DNA of 13,445 nucleotides from an uncultured Nitrososphaerota archaeon (GTDB taxonomy: Bacteria > Bacillota > Clostridia > Oscillospirales > Ruminococcaceae). The stretch covers positions 1 to 13,445 of the forward strand of contig CAKXAF010000035.1 in NCBI GenBank assembly GCA_934869045.1, written 5' to 3'. The notes beneath the pieces were generated by a model, which saw only the letters and a program-made list of their open reading frames with translations, was not told where the DNA came from and did not search any database. Below, one piece after another: positions 1 to 6,456 of the stretch. A program made the translations under genes and the position numbers. Each line of letters opens with the position of its first letter. The stretch's first letter is position 1.

Positions 1-3
1 GTG

Positions 4-77
4 TGGAGAATAACGGATTCGAACCGTTGACCCTCTGCGTGCAAAGCAGATGCTCTAGCCAGCTGAGCTAATCCCCC
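4..77 (-). tRNA. tRNA-Ala (UGC)
   Basis: The minus strand folds as a normal tRNA of 74 bases. The acceptor is GGGGGAT against ATTCTCC, the D stem GCTC/GAGC, the anticodon stem TCTGC/GCAGA with loop TTTGCAC, and the T arm AACGG-TTCGAAT-CCGTT. The anticodon TGC gives alanine. The acceptor contains the G3:U70 wobble pair, the known identity element for alanyl-tRNA synthetase, which independently supports the call. The bases after the discriminator A read CAC, so CCA is not encoded and must be added after transcription. It is the last of three tRNAs read from the promoter at 308-336. Confidence 0.95.
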
Positions 78-87
78 TCATTCGGAG

Positions 88-161
88 TAGTCCCAGGCAG
101 AGTTGAACTGCCGACCTCTACATTATCAGTGTAGCGCTCTAACCAACTGAGCTAGCAGGCC
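88..161 (-). tRNA. tRNA-Ile (GAU), acceptor stem abnormal
   Basis: On the minus strand the D arm (GCTC/GAGC), the anticodon arm (CTACA-CTGATAA-TGTAG, anticodon GAT) and the T arm (GGCAG-TTCAACT-CTGCC) are all intact and specify isoleucine. The acceptor stem is not normal. GGCCTGC against TGGGACT gives only two Watson-Crick and two wobble pairs. Sliding one base to AGGCCTG gives four Watson-Crick and two wobble pairs with one G-A mismatch, but leaves an extra C before T8. The 3' end after the discriminator A reads CTCC, so CCA is not encoded. It lies 10 bases from tRNA-Ala and 7 from the tRNA-Val CCA, so all three are probably co-transcribed. It may be a working tRNA with an unusual stem or a decaying copy. 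Confidence 0.8.
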
Positions 162-168
162 TTATTTA

Positions 169-245
169 TGGTGGGGACAACAGGACTCGAACCTGTGACC
201 CCCTGCTTGTAAGGCAGGTGCTCTAACCAGCTGAGCTATACCCCC
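169..245 (-). tRNA. tRNA-Val (UAC)
   Basis: A complete tRNA fold on the minus strand: acceptor GGGGGTA/TGTCCCC, D stem GCTC/GAGC, anticodon arm CCTGC-CTTACAA-GCAGG, T arm ACAGG-TTCGAGT-CCTGT. The anticodon TAC reads valine GUN codons. The discriminator A (172) is followed by an encoded CCA (171-169), unlike the two tRNAs downstream. It is the first gene behind the promoter at 308-336. Confidence 0.96.
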
Positions 246-307
246 GTTTGCTGTCACTGCCCATCCCACGGAGGAATGTTTCAAACTGCCGCGCAACAAC
301 ATAATTG

Positions 308-336
308 ATTATACACAATCCGTCTGATTTTGTCAA
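308..336 (-). promoter_or_regulatory. Consensus sigma-A promoter of the tRNA operon
   Basis: Read on the minus strand, a perfect TTGACA (336-331) and a perfect TATAAT (313-308) are separated by exactly 17 bases. Initiation is expected near base 301, about 55 bases ahead of tRNA-Val. A perfect consensus promoter fits strong, growth-linked tRNA transcription. Confidence 0.9.
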
Positions 337-380
337 CCGGTTTTCTTAATTTTTTTCGAAAATGGAAAAATTCACACTTT

Positions 381-409
381 TCGACTTTACATGATGTATA
401 AATTATGAT
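381..409 (+). promoter_or_regulatory. Probable sigma-A promoter of the 94-residue orphan gene
   Basis: TCGACT (381-386, four of six matches to TTGACA) and TATGAT (404-409, five of six to TATAAT) are spaced by 17 bases in AT-rich sequence. This places initiation about 50 bases ahead of the start codon at 467. It diverges from the tRNA promoter. The -35 match is only moderate. Confidence 0.5.
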
Positions 410-466
410 AAACTATTAGAACCGTATAGTCGCTGCGGCTTAATGATAGAAGGAGGTTTTTTCCCC

Positions 467-751
467 ATGGCAGAAGAGTTTGTTACGTATAAAGGCCGGC
501 CCATCGTCCGCTGCAAGGACACCATGTATTATGGCCGGATGGGCGATCCTTATGTGGTGATGCTCCAGGTCAAGTCTCACAAGGACTTTAAGGACCTTTC
601 CCTTTCGGATACGATTTCGGTCCAGATGATGGCCACCGATCTTTCCCTTCCTCCGCAGAAGCTCATCGTAAAGCGGACGGACAAACAAGGGCTCTATCAA
701 GCCCTGGATATCGCAGCCGTCTGGCTCGACCGCGAAGAAAAGGTTAACTGA
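467..751 (+). CDS. Small conserved-looking protein of unknown function (94 aa)
   Basis: I do not recognise a named family. An in-frame ATG exists at 443, but the start at 467 is chosen because a perfect AGGAGG (451-456) lies 10 bases before it; the upstream ATG has no such site. The product begins MAEEFVTYKGRPIVR. It has no signal peptide, membrane segment or cysteine cluster (one Cys only). Its mixed hydrophobic and charged pattern, with a short central stretch around YVVMLQV, suggests a small soluble, beta-rich cytoplasmic protein. It has its own promoter, a strong ribosome binding site and a strong terminator, so it is a genuine single-gene unit rather than a chance frame. It is flanked by the divergent tRNA operon and convergent gpsA, which say nothing about its role. 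Confidence 0.85.
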   Translation: MAEEFVTYKGRPIVRCKDTMYYGRMGDPYVVMLQVKSHKDFKDLSLSDTISVQMMATDLSLPPQKLIVKRTDKQGLYQALDIAAVWLDREEKVN

Positions 752-765
752 CAGGCACGGAAACG

Positions 766-803
766 CCGCCGCTCTCCGAGACTTTCGGGGAGCGGCGGTT
801 TTT
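766..803 (+). terminator. Rho-independent terminator after the orphan gene
   Basis: CCGCCGCTCTCCG (766-778) pairs with CGGGGAGCGGCGG (786-798), 13 pairs with one G-U, around a seven-base loop. TTTTT (799-803) follows. The T run overlaps the stop codon of convergent gpsA (804-802). Read on the minus strand the hairpin is followed only by GTTT, so termination of the gpsA operon here is possible but weaker. Confidence 0.92.
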
Positions 804-1812
804 ACTGGCCCTGAAGCCAGACCCGTTCGTTTTCGTGGCGGCTGGGGCGGCCCATCAGGTCGGCCAGCGCCTCCCGGGGAGCTTTGCCGTCCAAAACCAG
901 GCAAAGCTGCTCGGTAATCGGCATGGGAACGCCAGTCTCCTGAGCCAGCTCCCAGGCGGTGCGGGCGGCGATGCAGCCCTCCACTGTCATGCCGATGCGG
1001 CGAACCGCCTCCTCCGGCGGGATGCCCTGACCGATGAGGATGCCGGCACGGTGATTGCGGGAGTGCATACTGGTGCAGGTCACGATGAGGTCGCCCACTC
1101 CGGCCAGGCCGGAAAAGGTCGCGGCGTCGGCGCCCAGAGCGGTTCCCAGACGGGCGATCTCTGCGAGGCCCCGGGTGATCAGCGCCGCTTTCGTGTTGTC
1201 GCCCAGCTGCAGTCCATCGCAGATGCCCGCGCAGACAGCTATAATATTTTTCAGTGCCCCGGAAAGCTCCACACCGGTCACATCATCACTGACGTAGATG
1301 CGGAGGGTGGGGTTGGTCAGCAGCTCCTGGACCCACTCGGCGCTTTGCCGGCGCTGAGACGCGGAAACGATGGTCGTGGGGACTCCCCGGGCGATCTCCT
1401 CCGCGTGGGAGGGGCCTGACAGTGCAACGATGGGATTACCGGGGATTTCTTCGGAGATGACTTGGGAAAGCCGCTTTTTGCTGCCTTTCTCCAGCCCCTT
1501 GCCCACGTTGGCCACCACGGCCGACGCCGGAAGAACCGGCGAAACTGTCCGGGCAGTCTCCCGCACGGCAAAGGAAGGGACCGCGAAGATTACCAGGTCT
1601 GCCTTTGCGGCGGCGCTGATGTCCGCGGTCAATTCAATCGCCGAATCCACTGGGACGCCGGGGAGCAGGCGTCTATGCTCTCCATACTGGCGGATTTCCG
1701 CTATTTCCTCCGGGAATTTCCCCCAAAGCGTAACCGTGTGGCCATACCGGTGACACATGGCCGCCAGGGCGATCCCAAAACCACCGGTACCCAAAATCGT
1801 AAGATTGGACAT
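802..1812 (-). CDS. gpsA: Glycerol-3-phosphate dehydrogenase [NAD(P)+]
   Basis: This cytoplasmic enzyme reduces dihydroxyacetone phosphate to sn-glycerol 3-phosphate, the backbone for phospholipids. The 336-residue length is normal for the family. The N-terminal Rossmann fold shows the dinucleotide-binding GTGGFG at residues 8-13 (usually GAGSWG). NVGKGLE around Lys105 and the SGALKN motif with Lys188 mark the substrate and catalytic site, and GDNTKAALITRG (204-215) is the C-terminal-domain signature. An AGGAAGG-type ribosome binding site precedes the ATG. It is the last gene of the minus-strand run, and PlsY two genes upstream uses its product. Family knowledge is strong and the call is secure; cofactor preference (NADH or NADPH) cannot be read from the sequence. 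Confidence 0.97.
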   Translation of the reverse strand: MSNLTILGTGGFGIALAAMCHRYGHTVTLWGKFPEEIAEIRQYGEHRRLLPGVPVDSAIELTADISAAAKADLVIFAVPSFAVRETARTVSPVLPASAVVANVGKGLEKGSKKRLSQVISEEIPGNPIVALSGPSHAEEIARGVPTTIVSASQRRQSAEWVQELLTNPTLRIYVSDDVTGVELSGALKNIIAVCAGICDGLQLGDNTKAALITRGLAEIARLGTALGADAATFSGLAGVGDLIVTCTSMHSRNHRAGILIGQGIPPEEAVRRIGMTVEGCIAARTAWELAQETGVPMPITEQLCLVLDGKAPREALADLMGRPSRHENERVWLQGQ

Positions 1813-1858
1813 ATTTCGTTTCCTTCCTTATATAAAAGGTCAGGCGGCATAAACGCCC

Positions 1859-2221
1859 CTATAGCAATCCCTCCAGCCCCACCTGCTTCAGCAGGGCCTG
1901 CAGGTCGAGCTGGACAGCAGCCCGGGAAAAGCCGCCCGCCTCCAGCTCCCCGTCTTCCATTTCATTCAACGTTTGATAGAATTCCAGCGCTGTTTCCAGC
2001 TGGCGGAGGTCAGCGGGATTCAGGCGCTGCCTCAGAAGGGCAGCAGCCTCTTTGACACGGCCCTCTGCCAGACGCTCCCGTAAACCGGCGTGAAGCCATG
2101 CCGCTTCAGAAGTATCCCCGGCCCTCTGCTCATATCGGGCGGTGTCCTTTCCAAGAAGGATACGGGCCAGGGCCTGAACGATCTGTTCGATCTGACGCAT
2201 CAGCCAGTCCTGCTGGTACAT
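1859..2221 (-). CDS. DUF6483-type helical protein, function unknown
   Basis: A 120-residue protein beginning MYQQDWLMRQIEQIVQ. It is rich in Ala, Leu, Arg, Glu and Gln, consistent with an all-helical soluble protein; no signal peptide, membrane helix or catalytic motif is visible. The opening (acidic or Gln plus aromatic residues, then MRQIEQ and a short hydrophobic LARILLGK) matches my memory of the DUF6483 family of Firmicutes. That assignment is from recall, not from a search. The segment from about residue 50 to 90 has the regular helix-turn-helix spacing seen in TPR-like repeats. A GGAAGGGG ribosome binding site precedes the ATG. It sits between plsY (24 bases) and gpsA (46 bases), so it is probably co-transcribed with the phospholipid genes, but no role can be inferred from that alone. 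Confidence 0.8.
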   Translation of the reverse strand: MYQQDWLMRQIEQIVQALARILLGKDTARYEQRAGDTSEAAWLHAGLRERLAEGRVKEAAALLRQRLNPADLRQLETALEFYQTLNEMEDGELEAGGFSRAAVQLDLQALLKQVGLEGLL

Positions 2222-2245
2222 TCTTCACACCCCTTCCGCCGGAAA

Positions 2246-2899
2246 TCACGGGGCCTTTTTCTGCCCGAGTTTATTTTCTGTTCCATTTAAAAGCCGTTTG
2301 ATATTGGATCGATGCATAAAAATGACCAGCCCCCCGATGAGCAGGGCAGAAAGGGTATCCCAAAACGGGTGAGGCGCGCGGGCCAGCAGGCCCATCGCCA
2401 AAGTCGCGATGGGGAACATTACCGCAGCTGAAATCGAACCCAGGGAAACGGTTTTGGTCAGCAGGACAACAATCAAAAAGGTGGCGAAGATGATAAGAAG
2501 GACCTTCCAGTTGAGCATCAAAATCACACCCGCAGAAACCAGGATGCCCTTTCCCCCCCGAAAGCCGTAAAACAGCGGGAAACAGTGGCCCAGCATCACG
2601 AGGAGGGCGATGAGATAATCTGCATAAAAAGGAACGCCGCCGCCCAGATACCGAAGGATCACGTGGCCCAAAAAAACCGCCAGCATCCCTTTACAGAAAT
2701 CCCCAAGGGTCACCAGGACGGCCGGGCCCTTGCCCAGGGTCCGAAGGACGTTGGTCATGCCTGCGTTGCCGCTGCCGAAGTCCCGAATGTCCTTCTTTGC
2801 AAAGAGCTTGGTGACAATAATCGCAAAATTGATGCTGCCGATCAAATAGGCCAGCACTCCCGTCAAAAGCAGCGCCAGAAATTGGAGGAAGATTTCCAT
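2246..2899 (-). CDS. plsY: Glycerol-3-phosphate acyltransferase PlsY
   Basis: This integral membrane enzyme transfers an acyl group from acyl phosphate to glycerol 3-phosphate, making lysophosphatidic acid, the first committed step of phospholipid synthesis in Gram-positive bacteria. All three PlsY signatures are present: GSGNAGMTN at residues 42-50, GHCFPLFYGFRGGKG at 104-118, and HRSNIKRLLNGTE at 196-208. Several hydrophobic segments (about 5-30, 73-85, 97-110, 120-150 and 155-195) fit the multi-span topology. An ATG at 2905 is possible, but it lies only two bases from the AAGGA site, whereas the ATG at 2899 is eight bases away and is preferred. It gives 217 residues, a normal length. Its substrate comes from GpsA, encoded two genes downstream, and its acyl phosphate donor from PlsX, which is not in the window. 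Confidence 0.97.
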   Translation of the reverse strand: MEIFLQFLALLLTGVLAYLIGSINFAIIVTKLFAKKDIRDFGSGNAGMTNVLRTLGKGPAVLVTLGDFCKGMLAVFLGHVILRYLGGGVPFYADYLIALLVMLGHCFPLFYGFRGGKGILVSAGVILMLNWKVLLIIFATFLIVVLLTKTVSLGSISAAVMFPIATLAMGLLARAPHPFWDTLSALLIGGLVIFMHRSNIKRLLNGTENKLGQKKAP

Positions 2900-2926
2900 T
2901 TTCATCGTCCTTTCCGTGTTGTCGTA

Positions 2927-4261
2927 TCAGTCCGTGTCGCTGCGATCCCGCTCCCGCACAAGGAACCGGACCGGCGTCCCGTCCAATCCAAAGGTCTCGC
3001 GGATTTGATTTTCCAGATACCGCTGGTAGGAGAAGTGAAACAGTTCCCGGCGGTTGACAAAGGCGACGAATGTCGGAGGCTTGGTCGAAGCCTGGGTGAT
3101 GTAGTAGATTTTCAGGCGGCGCCCCTTATCCGATGGGGGCTGCACGCGGGCGGTGGCCGTAGCCAGCAGGTCGTTAAGCGCGCCGGTGGGAACGCGGATG
3201 GCATTTTTTTCCGCCACATCCCGGATCATTTCATAGAGTTTGGGGATCCGCTGGCCGGTGAGCGCGGAGATAAACAGGAAGGGGGCATAACTCATAAAAC
3301 TGAAGTCAATTTTCAGCTTATCAGTGAACTCCTTCATGGTTTTGTCCGTTTTGTCGGCGACGGCATCCCATTTGTTGACGGCGACGATGCAGGCCTTTCC
3401 CTGCTCGTGGGCGTAGCCGGCCACTTTTGAGTCCTGCTCGGTAAAGCCCTCCGTCGCATCGATCATGATGACGCAGACATCCGCCCGGTCCACCGCCATA
3501 TAGGAGCGCAGGACGCTGTAGCGTTCCACGTTTTCCAGAACCTTGGACTTCCGGCGGATCCCGGCAGTATCGATAAAGACGAATTTTCCGTAATTATTTT
3601 CGATGCGGGTGTCCACTGCGTCCCGTGTGGTGCCTGCAATATCAGAGACGATCATCCGGTCCTCGCCGGCCAGCCGGTTGACCAGGGAGGATTTTCCCAC
3701 ATTGGGCTTGCCGATGACAGCCACCTTGATGGTCTCATCATCCCCGCCGTCTTCCTCCTCCGCCGGGAGATGGCGGAGCACCTCGTCCAGCAGGTCGCCG
3801 GTGCCGTGGCCGTGAACGGAGGAGACCGCAATGGGATCCCCCAGGCCGAGGTTATAAAACTCATAAAATTCCGGCGGCGCGTCACCGATGCTGTCCGCTT
3901 TGTTGACGCAGAGGACGATGGGCTTTCCGCTTTTCAAAAGCATCGCCGCCACATCCTGATCGGTAGCCGTCACGCCGGAGAGCAGATCCGCCACCAGGAT
4001 GATGACATCGGCGCTTTCGATGGCGACCTCCGCCTGGCGGCGCATCTGGGCAAGGATGGGGTCGTCGGAGTAGGGTTCGATGCCGCCGGTATCCACCAGC
4101 ATAAAACTCCGGTCCAGCCATTCGCATTCGGCGTAGATCCGGTCCCGGGTCACGCCGGGGGTGTCCTCCACGATGGAGATCCTCCGCCCCACCAGCTTAT
4201 TGAACAGGGTGGATTTGCCCACATTGGGCCGGCCCACCACCGCGACAATGGGTTTCGCCAT
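2927..4261 (-). CDS. der: Ribosome-assembly GTPase Der (EngA)
   Basis: An essential double GTPase that acts in 50S subunit maturation. The first G domain has GRPNVGKST (10-18), DTPGVTRD, DTGG (57-60) and NKAD (120-123). The second has GKPNVGKSS (184-192), DTAG (231-234) and NKWD (296-299). The C-terminal KH-like domain follows from about residue 350. The acidic linker around residues 168-176 separates the G domains. The length of 444 residues is typical. AGAAAGGA precedes the ATG. It lies between DUF6886 (30 bases) and plsY (about 27 bases), and der next to plsY and gpsA is a common arrangement in Clostridia. No abnormality was seen. Confidence 0.98.
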   Translation of the reverse strand: MAKPIVAVVGRPNVGKSTLFNKLVGRRISIVEDTPGVTRDRIYAECEWLDRSFMLVDTGGIEPYSDDPILAQMRRQAEVAIESADVIILVADLLSGVTATDQDVAAMLLKSGKPIVLCVNKADSIGDAPPEFYEFYNLGLGDPIAVSSVHGHGTGDLLDEVLRHLPAEEEDGGDDETIKVAVIGKPNVGKSSLVNRLAGEDRMIVSDIAGTTRDAVDTRIENNYGKFVFIDTAGIRRKSKVLENVERYSVLRSYMAVDRADVCVIMIDATEGFTEQDSKVAGYAHEQGKACIVAVNKWDAVADKTDKTMKEFTDKLKIDFSFMSYAPFLFISALTGQRIPKLYEMIRDVAEKNAIRVPTGALNDLLATATARVQPPSDKGRRLKIYYITQASTKPPTFVAFVNRRELFHFSYQRYLENQIRETFGLDGTPVRFLVRERDRSDTD

Positions 4262-4291
4262 AGTTTTTTCCTTTCTTTTAAACGAAATCGG

Positions 4292-4813
4292 TCACGGCCT
4301 CGGCTTTGCAAAGGCCATTCTGCACAGGGACCAGTCCAGCGTAGACTCTTTCACCCGGTCTGCAATATCCCACAGATGATCGGCAATCCGAATTTCAACA
4401 TTTCGCGCCATAAGCTGGGCAAAAGGGTCCGTTATCTCGTATTTTGCAATAGGAACCTGCTTGTTTTTGGAAATATAATAACCTGCCGCAGCATCCTGCA
4501 AAACAAAATCCTCTGTGGGAAATTCATAGAGATACAAGGAGGCAGACAGCATCGCCGGGACCCACTTGCTTTCAATAACAATCGCATAGCGTGTGGTATT
4601 CGATGAAAAAAATGCGCTCTGATCCGCTTTTGTCGTCTTTTCCCCCACATGATAGGCCACACGGGGACAGTTGCGGGGGGTTAAGAAATTCGGCAGATGA
4701 AATTCATCCACCGCCCAAACCAGCCCGATTTTCGGATCCAGATCCTTCCGCTGGGGAAATCTGGGTAAAAATTCCCGAATATCCGGTTCTTCACTGACAT
4801 GAAAAAGCCGCAT
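4292..4813 (-). CDS. DUF6886-type protein, function unknown
   Basis: A 173-residue protein starting MRLFHVSEEPDIREFLPRF. The opening RLFHVSEE, the segment GLVWAVDEFHLPNFLTPRNC (about residues 30-49), an aromatic KWVPAM and a GYYIS segment fit my recollection of the DUF6886 family, small Firmicutes proteins without a known activity. This is from memory, not a search. No signal peptide or membrane helix is apparent. The conserved HVSEE and DE-H residues might form a ligand or metal site, but that is inference. It is placed between the DUF512 gene (18 bases) and der (30 bases), which usually lie next to each other, so it looks like an insertion into an otherwise conserved operon. Its codon use appears somewhat more AT-rich than its neighbours. 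Confidence 0.8.
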   Translation of the reverse strand: MRLFHVSEEPDIREFLPRFPQRKDLDPKIGLVWAVDEFHLPNFLTPRNCPRVAYHVGEKTTKADQSAFFSSNTTRYAIVIESKWVPAMLSASLYLYEFPTEDFVLQDAAAGYYISKNKQVPIAKYEITDPFAQLMARNVEIRIADHLWDIADRVKESTLDWSLCRMAFAKPRP

Positions 4814-4831
4814 CTGCTTTCCCCGCCTCTC

Positions 4832-6022
4832 CTACTCCTCTTCTCCCAGCATGCATCGCAGTAGGTCATAGCCGTCTGCCGTCGGGACCACCGTCACCGG
4901 AACGCCCAGCGCCTCTTTCACTTCGTCAAGGCTCACGTCGTCCAGGAAAACGTCCTCGTGGTATTTGAGCATCACGTCGGGGATCAGCAGCTCATCCCCC
5001 AGATCCCGGCCCTCCAGCTGGGCGATGAGATCCCGGCCGGTCACAAGCCCGGCCACGGTAATGGTATGCCCGAAAAAGTCGTTCTTTATGGCGGCGACGG
5101 TTCCACTTAAATTATGCCATCTTTCCGCCGCCTCGTCAACCAGTTTCTGCAGAAAGGGCTCGGCGGCGGTCCCGGTGGCGATGGTAAAGCGACGGACGCG
5201 GCTGTCCGGCTCAAAAAAGCCGAAGGCTTCCCGGAACTGCTCCCGCTGGAGGGTCAGCATCCCCACGCCGTTTTCCAGCTGGCCGTAGTCGCCGTAGAAG
5301 TCCCCATCCGGAAGCTCCCGGCCCGCCTTGAGGTAAAACTCATCTGCAGCGTAGAAGATCCGGTCGCCGGTTTTGGCCCGCTGCTCCCCAGCGAAGCGGT
5401 CAATGGTGTCGATGACCGCTGCCGCCTGCTGCGGGGTATAGGGCGCGAGGGGATAAAGGCCGTCCCGGTACTTGGTCAGCCCCACAGGCACGCAGGAGAC
5501 GGTTTTCAGTGCCGGGGCCAGCCGGGAGAGATCCCCAAGGCTTCGTTCCAGCTCCGCGCCGTCGTTGAGGCCTGGGCAGAGGACAAGCTGGGCGTTCATG
5601 GCGATACCCGCTTCGGCGAAACGGTCCAGGATTTTCAGCGCGTCCCCGGCAAAACGGTTGCTCATCATCCGGCAGCGAAGCTCCGGATTGGTGGTGTGGA
5701 CGGAGACGTTGATCGGGGAGATCTTCATTCGGATCGTCCGCTGGATGTCATGTTCCGTCAAGTTGGTCAGGGTAATGTAGTTGCCGTAGAGGAAGCTCAT
5801 CCGGGCATCGTCATCCTTGAAATAAAGGGATTCCCGCATACCGGGAGGCATCTGGTCAATAAAACAAAAGACGCATTTGTTCCGGCAGGTCCGCTGCTTG
5901 TCCATCAGATAGGTGTCAAAGAGCAGGCCCGGCTCGTCATACTCGTCTTTGTGGAGGACCGCCTTCCGCTCCCGGCCGTCCTCTTCCCGGAGGGTCAGGC
6001 TCAGGCGCGGCTCCAGCAGCAA
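4832..6022 (-). CDS. DUF512 / radical-SAM-like iron-sulfur protein, frame lacking its PDZ N-terminus
   Basis: This matches the DUF512 family (PDZ-like domain, radical-SAM-like region, DUF512 C-terminus), widespread in Clostridia and cyanobacteria and of unknown biochemical role. The visible frame, opened by a TTG at 6022, gives 396 residues. Cys46, Cys50 and Cys53 in CRNKCVFC form the CX3CX2C signature for a 4Fe-4S cluster. GNYITLTNLTEHD and INVSVHTTNPELR follow as in the family. A TAG at 6031-6029 lies just upstream in the same frame, and the missing N-terminal part is readable beyond it (see the next entry). The TTG at 6022 has no good ribosome binding site, so this frame is unlikely to be a natural start. 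The gene is therefore either disrupted or miscalled in sequence. It heads the run leading to der, its usual neighbour. Confidence 0.85.
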   Translation of the reverse strand: MLLEPRLSLTLREEDGRERKAVLHKDEYDEPGLLFDTYLMDKQRTCRNKCVFCFIDQMPPGMRESLYFKDDDARMSFLYGNYITLTNLTEHDIQRTIRMKISPINVSVHTTNPELRCRMMSNRFAGDALKILDRFAEAGIAMNAQLVLCPGLNDGAELERSLGDLSRLAPALKTVSCVPVGLTKYRDGLYPLAPYTPQQAAAVIDTIDRFAGEQRAKTGDRIFYAADEFYLKAGRELPDGDFYGDYGQLENGVGMLTLQREQFREAFGFFEPDSRVRRFTIATGTAAEPFLQKLVDEAAERWHNLSGTVAAIKNDFFGHTITVAGLVTGRDLIAQLEGRDLGDELLIPDVMLKYHEDVFLDDVSLDEVKEALGVPVTVVPTADGYDLLRCMLGEEE

Positions 6023-6145
6023 CCCCCCCTACTCCACGACGTCCCCACCCCCGTGGCCGTTGATCGCCAGCAGCATATCCCCCGGCCGGATTTTGGCGCG
6101 GGCCGCCGGACTTCCCGGCTCCACGCCCGCTATGCGCACCGCCAT
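6023..6145 (-). pseudogene. PDZ-like N-terminus of the DUF512 gene, cut off by an in-frame TAG
   Basis: An ATG at 6145 with a GGAAGGTGG ribosome binding site opens the same frame as the 4832-6022 coding region. It reads MAVRIAGVEPGSPAARAKIR followed by PGDMLLAINGH, a clear PDZ-like start of the DUF512 family, to a TAG at codon 39. Two glycine codons later the frame continues into the main body without any shift. Where relatives, as I recall them, have a sequence like H-P-x-R-D-V-L-E-Y-R-F, this copy has H-G-G-G-D-V-V-E-stop-G-G. Removing the stop would give about 437 residues, the family's normal length. Possible readings are a nonsense mutation, an assembly error in a G-rich stretch, or suppression of TAG. 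Confidence 0.75.
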
Positions 6146-6166
6146 GCGCCCACCTTCCTTTCCTTC

Positions 6167-6203
6167 AAAAAAAGCGCCCGATAAAGCTTACGCCTTATCG
6201 GGC
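6167..6203 (-). terminator. Rho-independent terminator after rpmF
   Basis: On the minus strand GCCCGATAA (6203-6195) pairs perfectly with TTATCGGGC (6184-6176) around a ten-base loop, and a run of seven T follows (6173-6167). It ends the DUF177-rpmF unit. The T run ends just 7 bases before the ribosome binding site region of the DUF512 gene, leaving almost no room for a separate promoter. Confidence 0.92.
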
Positions 6204-6230
6204 CGCGCAAAATCTCGTCAAAAAGAGAAC

Positions 6231-6413
6231 TTACGCCTCTTTCTTGATAACCTCTACGCCTTTGTAATATCCGCAGTGCGGGCACACCTTGTGAGGAGCC
6301 TTCAGCTCGCCGCACTGGGTGCATTTGGAGAACGCAGGCATGGGGAGTTTCCACACGTTGGAACGGCGTTTGTCTCTCCGGGCCTTCGAAACTTTTCTCT
6401 TCGGTACTGCCAT
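6231..6413 (-). CDS. rpmF: 50S ribosomal protein L32
   Basis: A component of the large ribosomal subunit. The 60-residue protein starts MAVPKRKVSKARRDKRRS, the standard L32 opening, and carries the zinc-binding cysteine pairs at residues 31/34 and 44/47, the zinc form of the protein. A strong AAGGAGGTG lies ahead of the ATG. It follows the DUF177 gene by 43 bases, a pairing found across bacteria, and is ended by the terminator at 6167-6203. Confidence 0.98.
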   Translation of the reverse strand: MAVPKRKVSKARRDKRRSNVWKLPMPAFSKCTQCGELKAPHKVCPHCGYYKGVEVIKKEA

Positions 6414-6456
6414 GATTGCACCTCCTTCATTCGATTAAGGGCCGAGACGCGGCGCC

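Noticed and set aside
5114..6184. A 356-codon plus-strand frame opposite the DUF512 gene.
   Set aside because: An antisense shadow; the minus-strand product shows clear radical-SAM and DUF512 motifs, and this one shows none.
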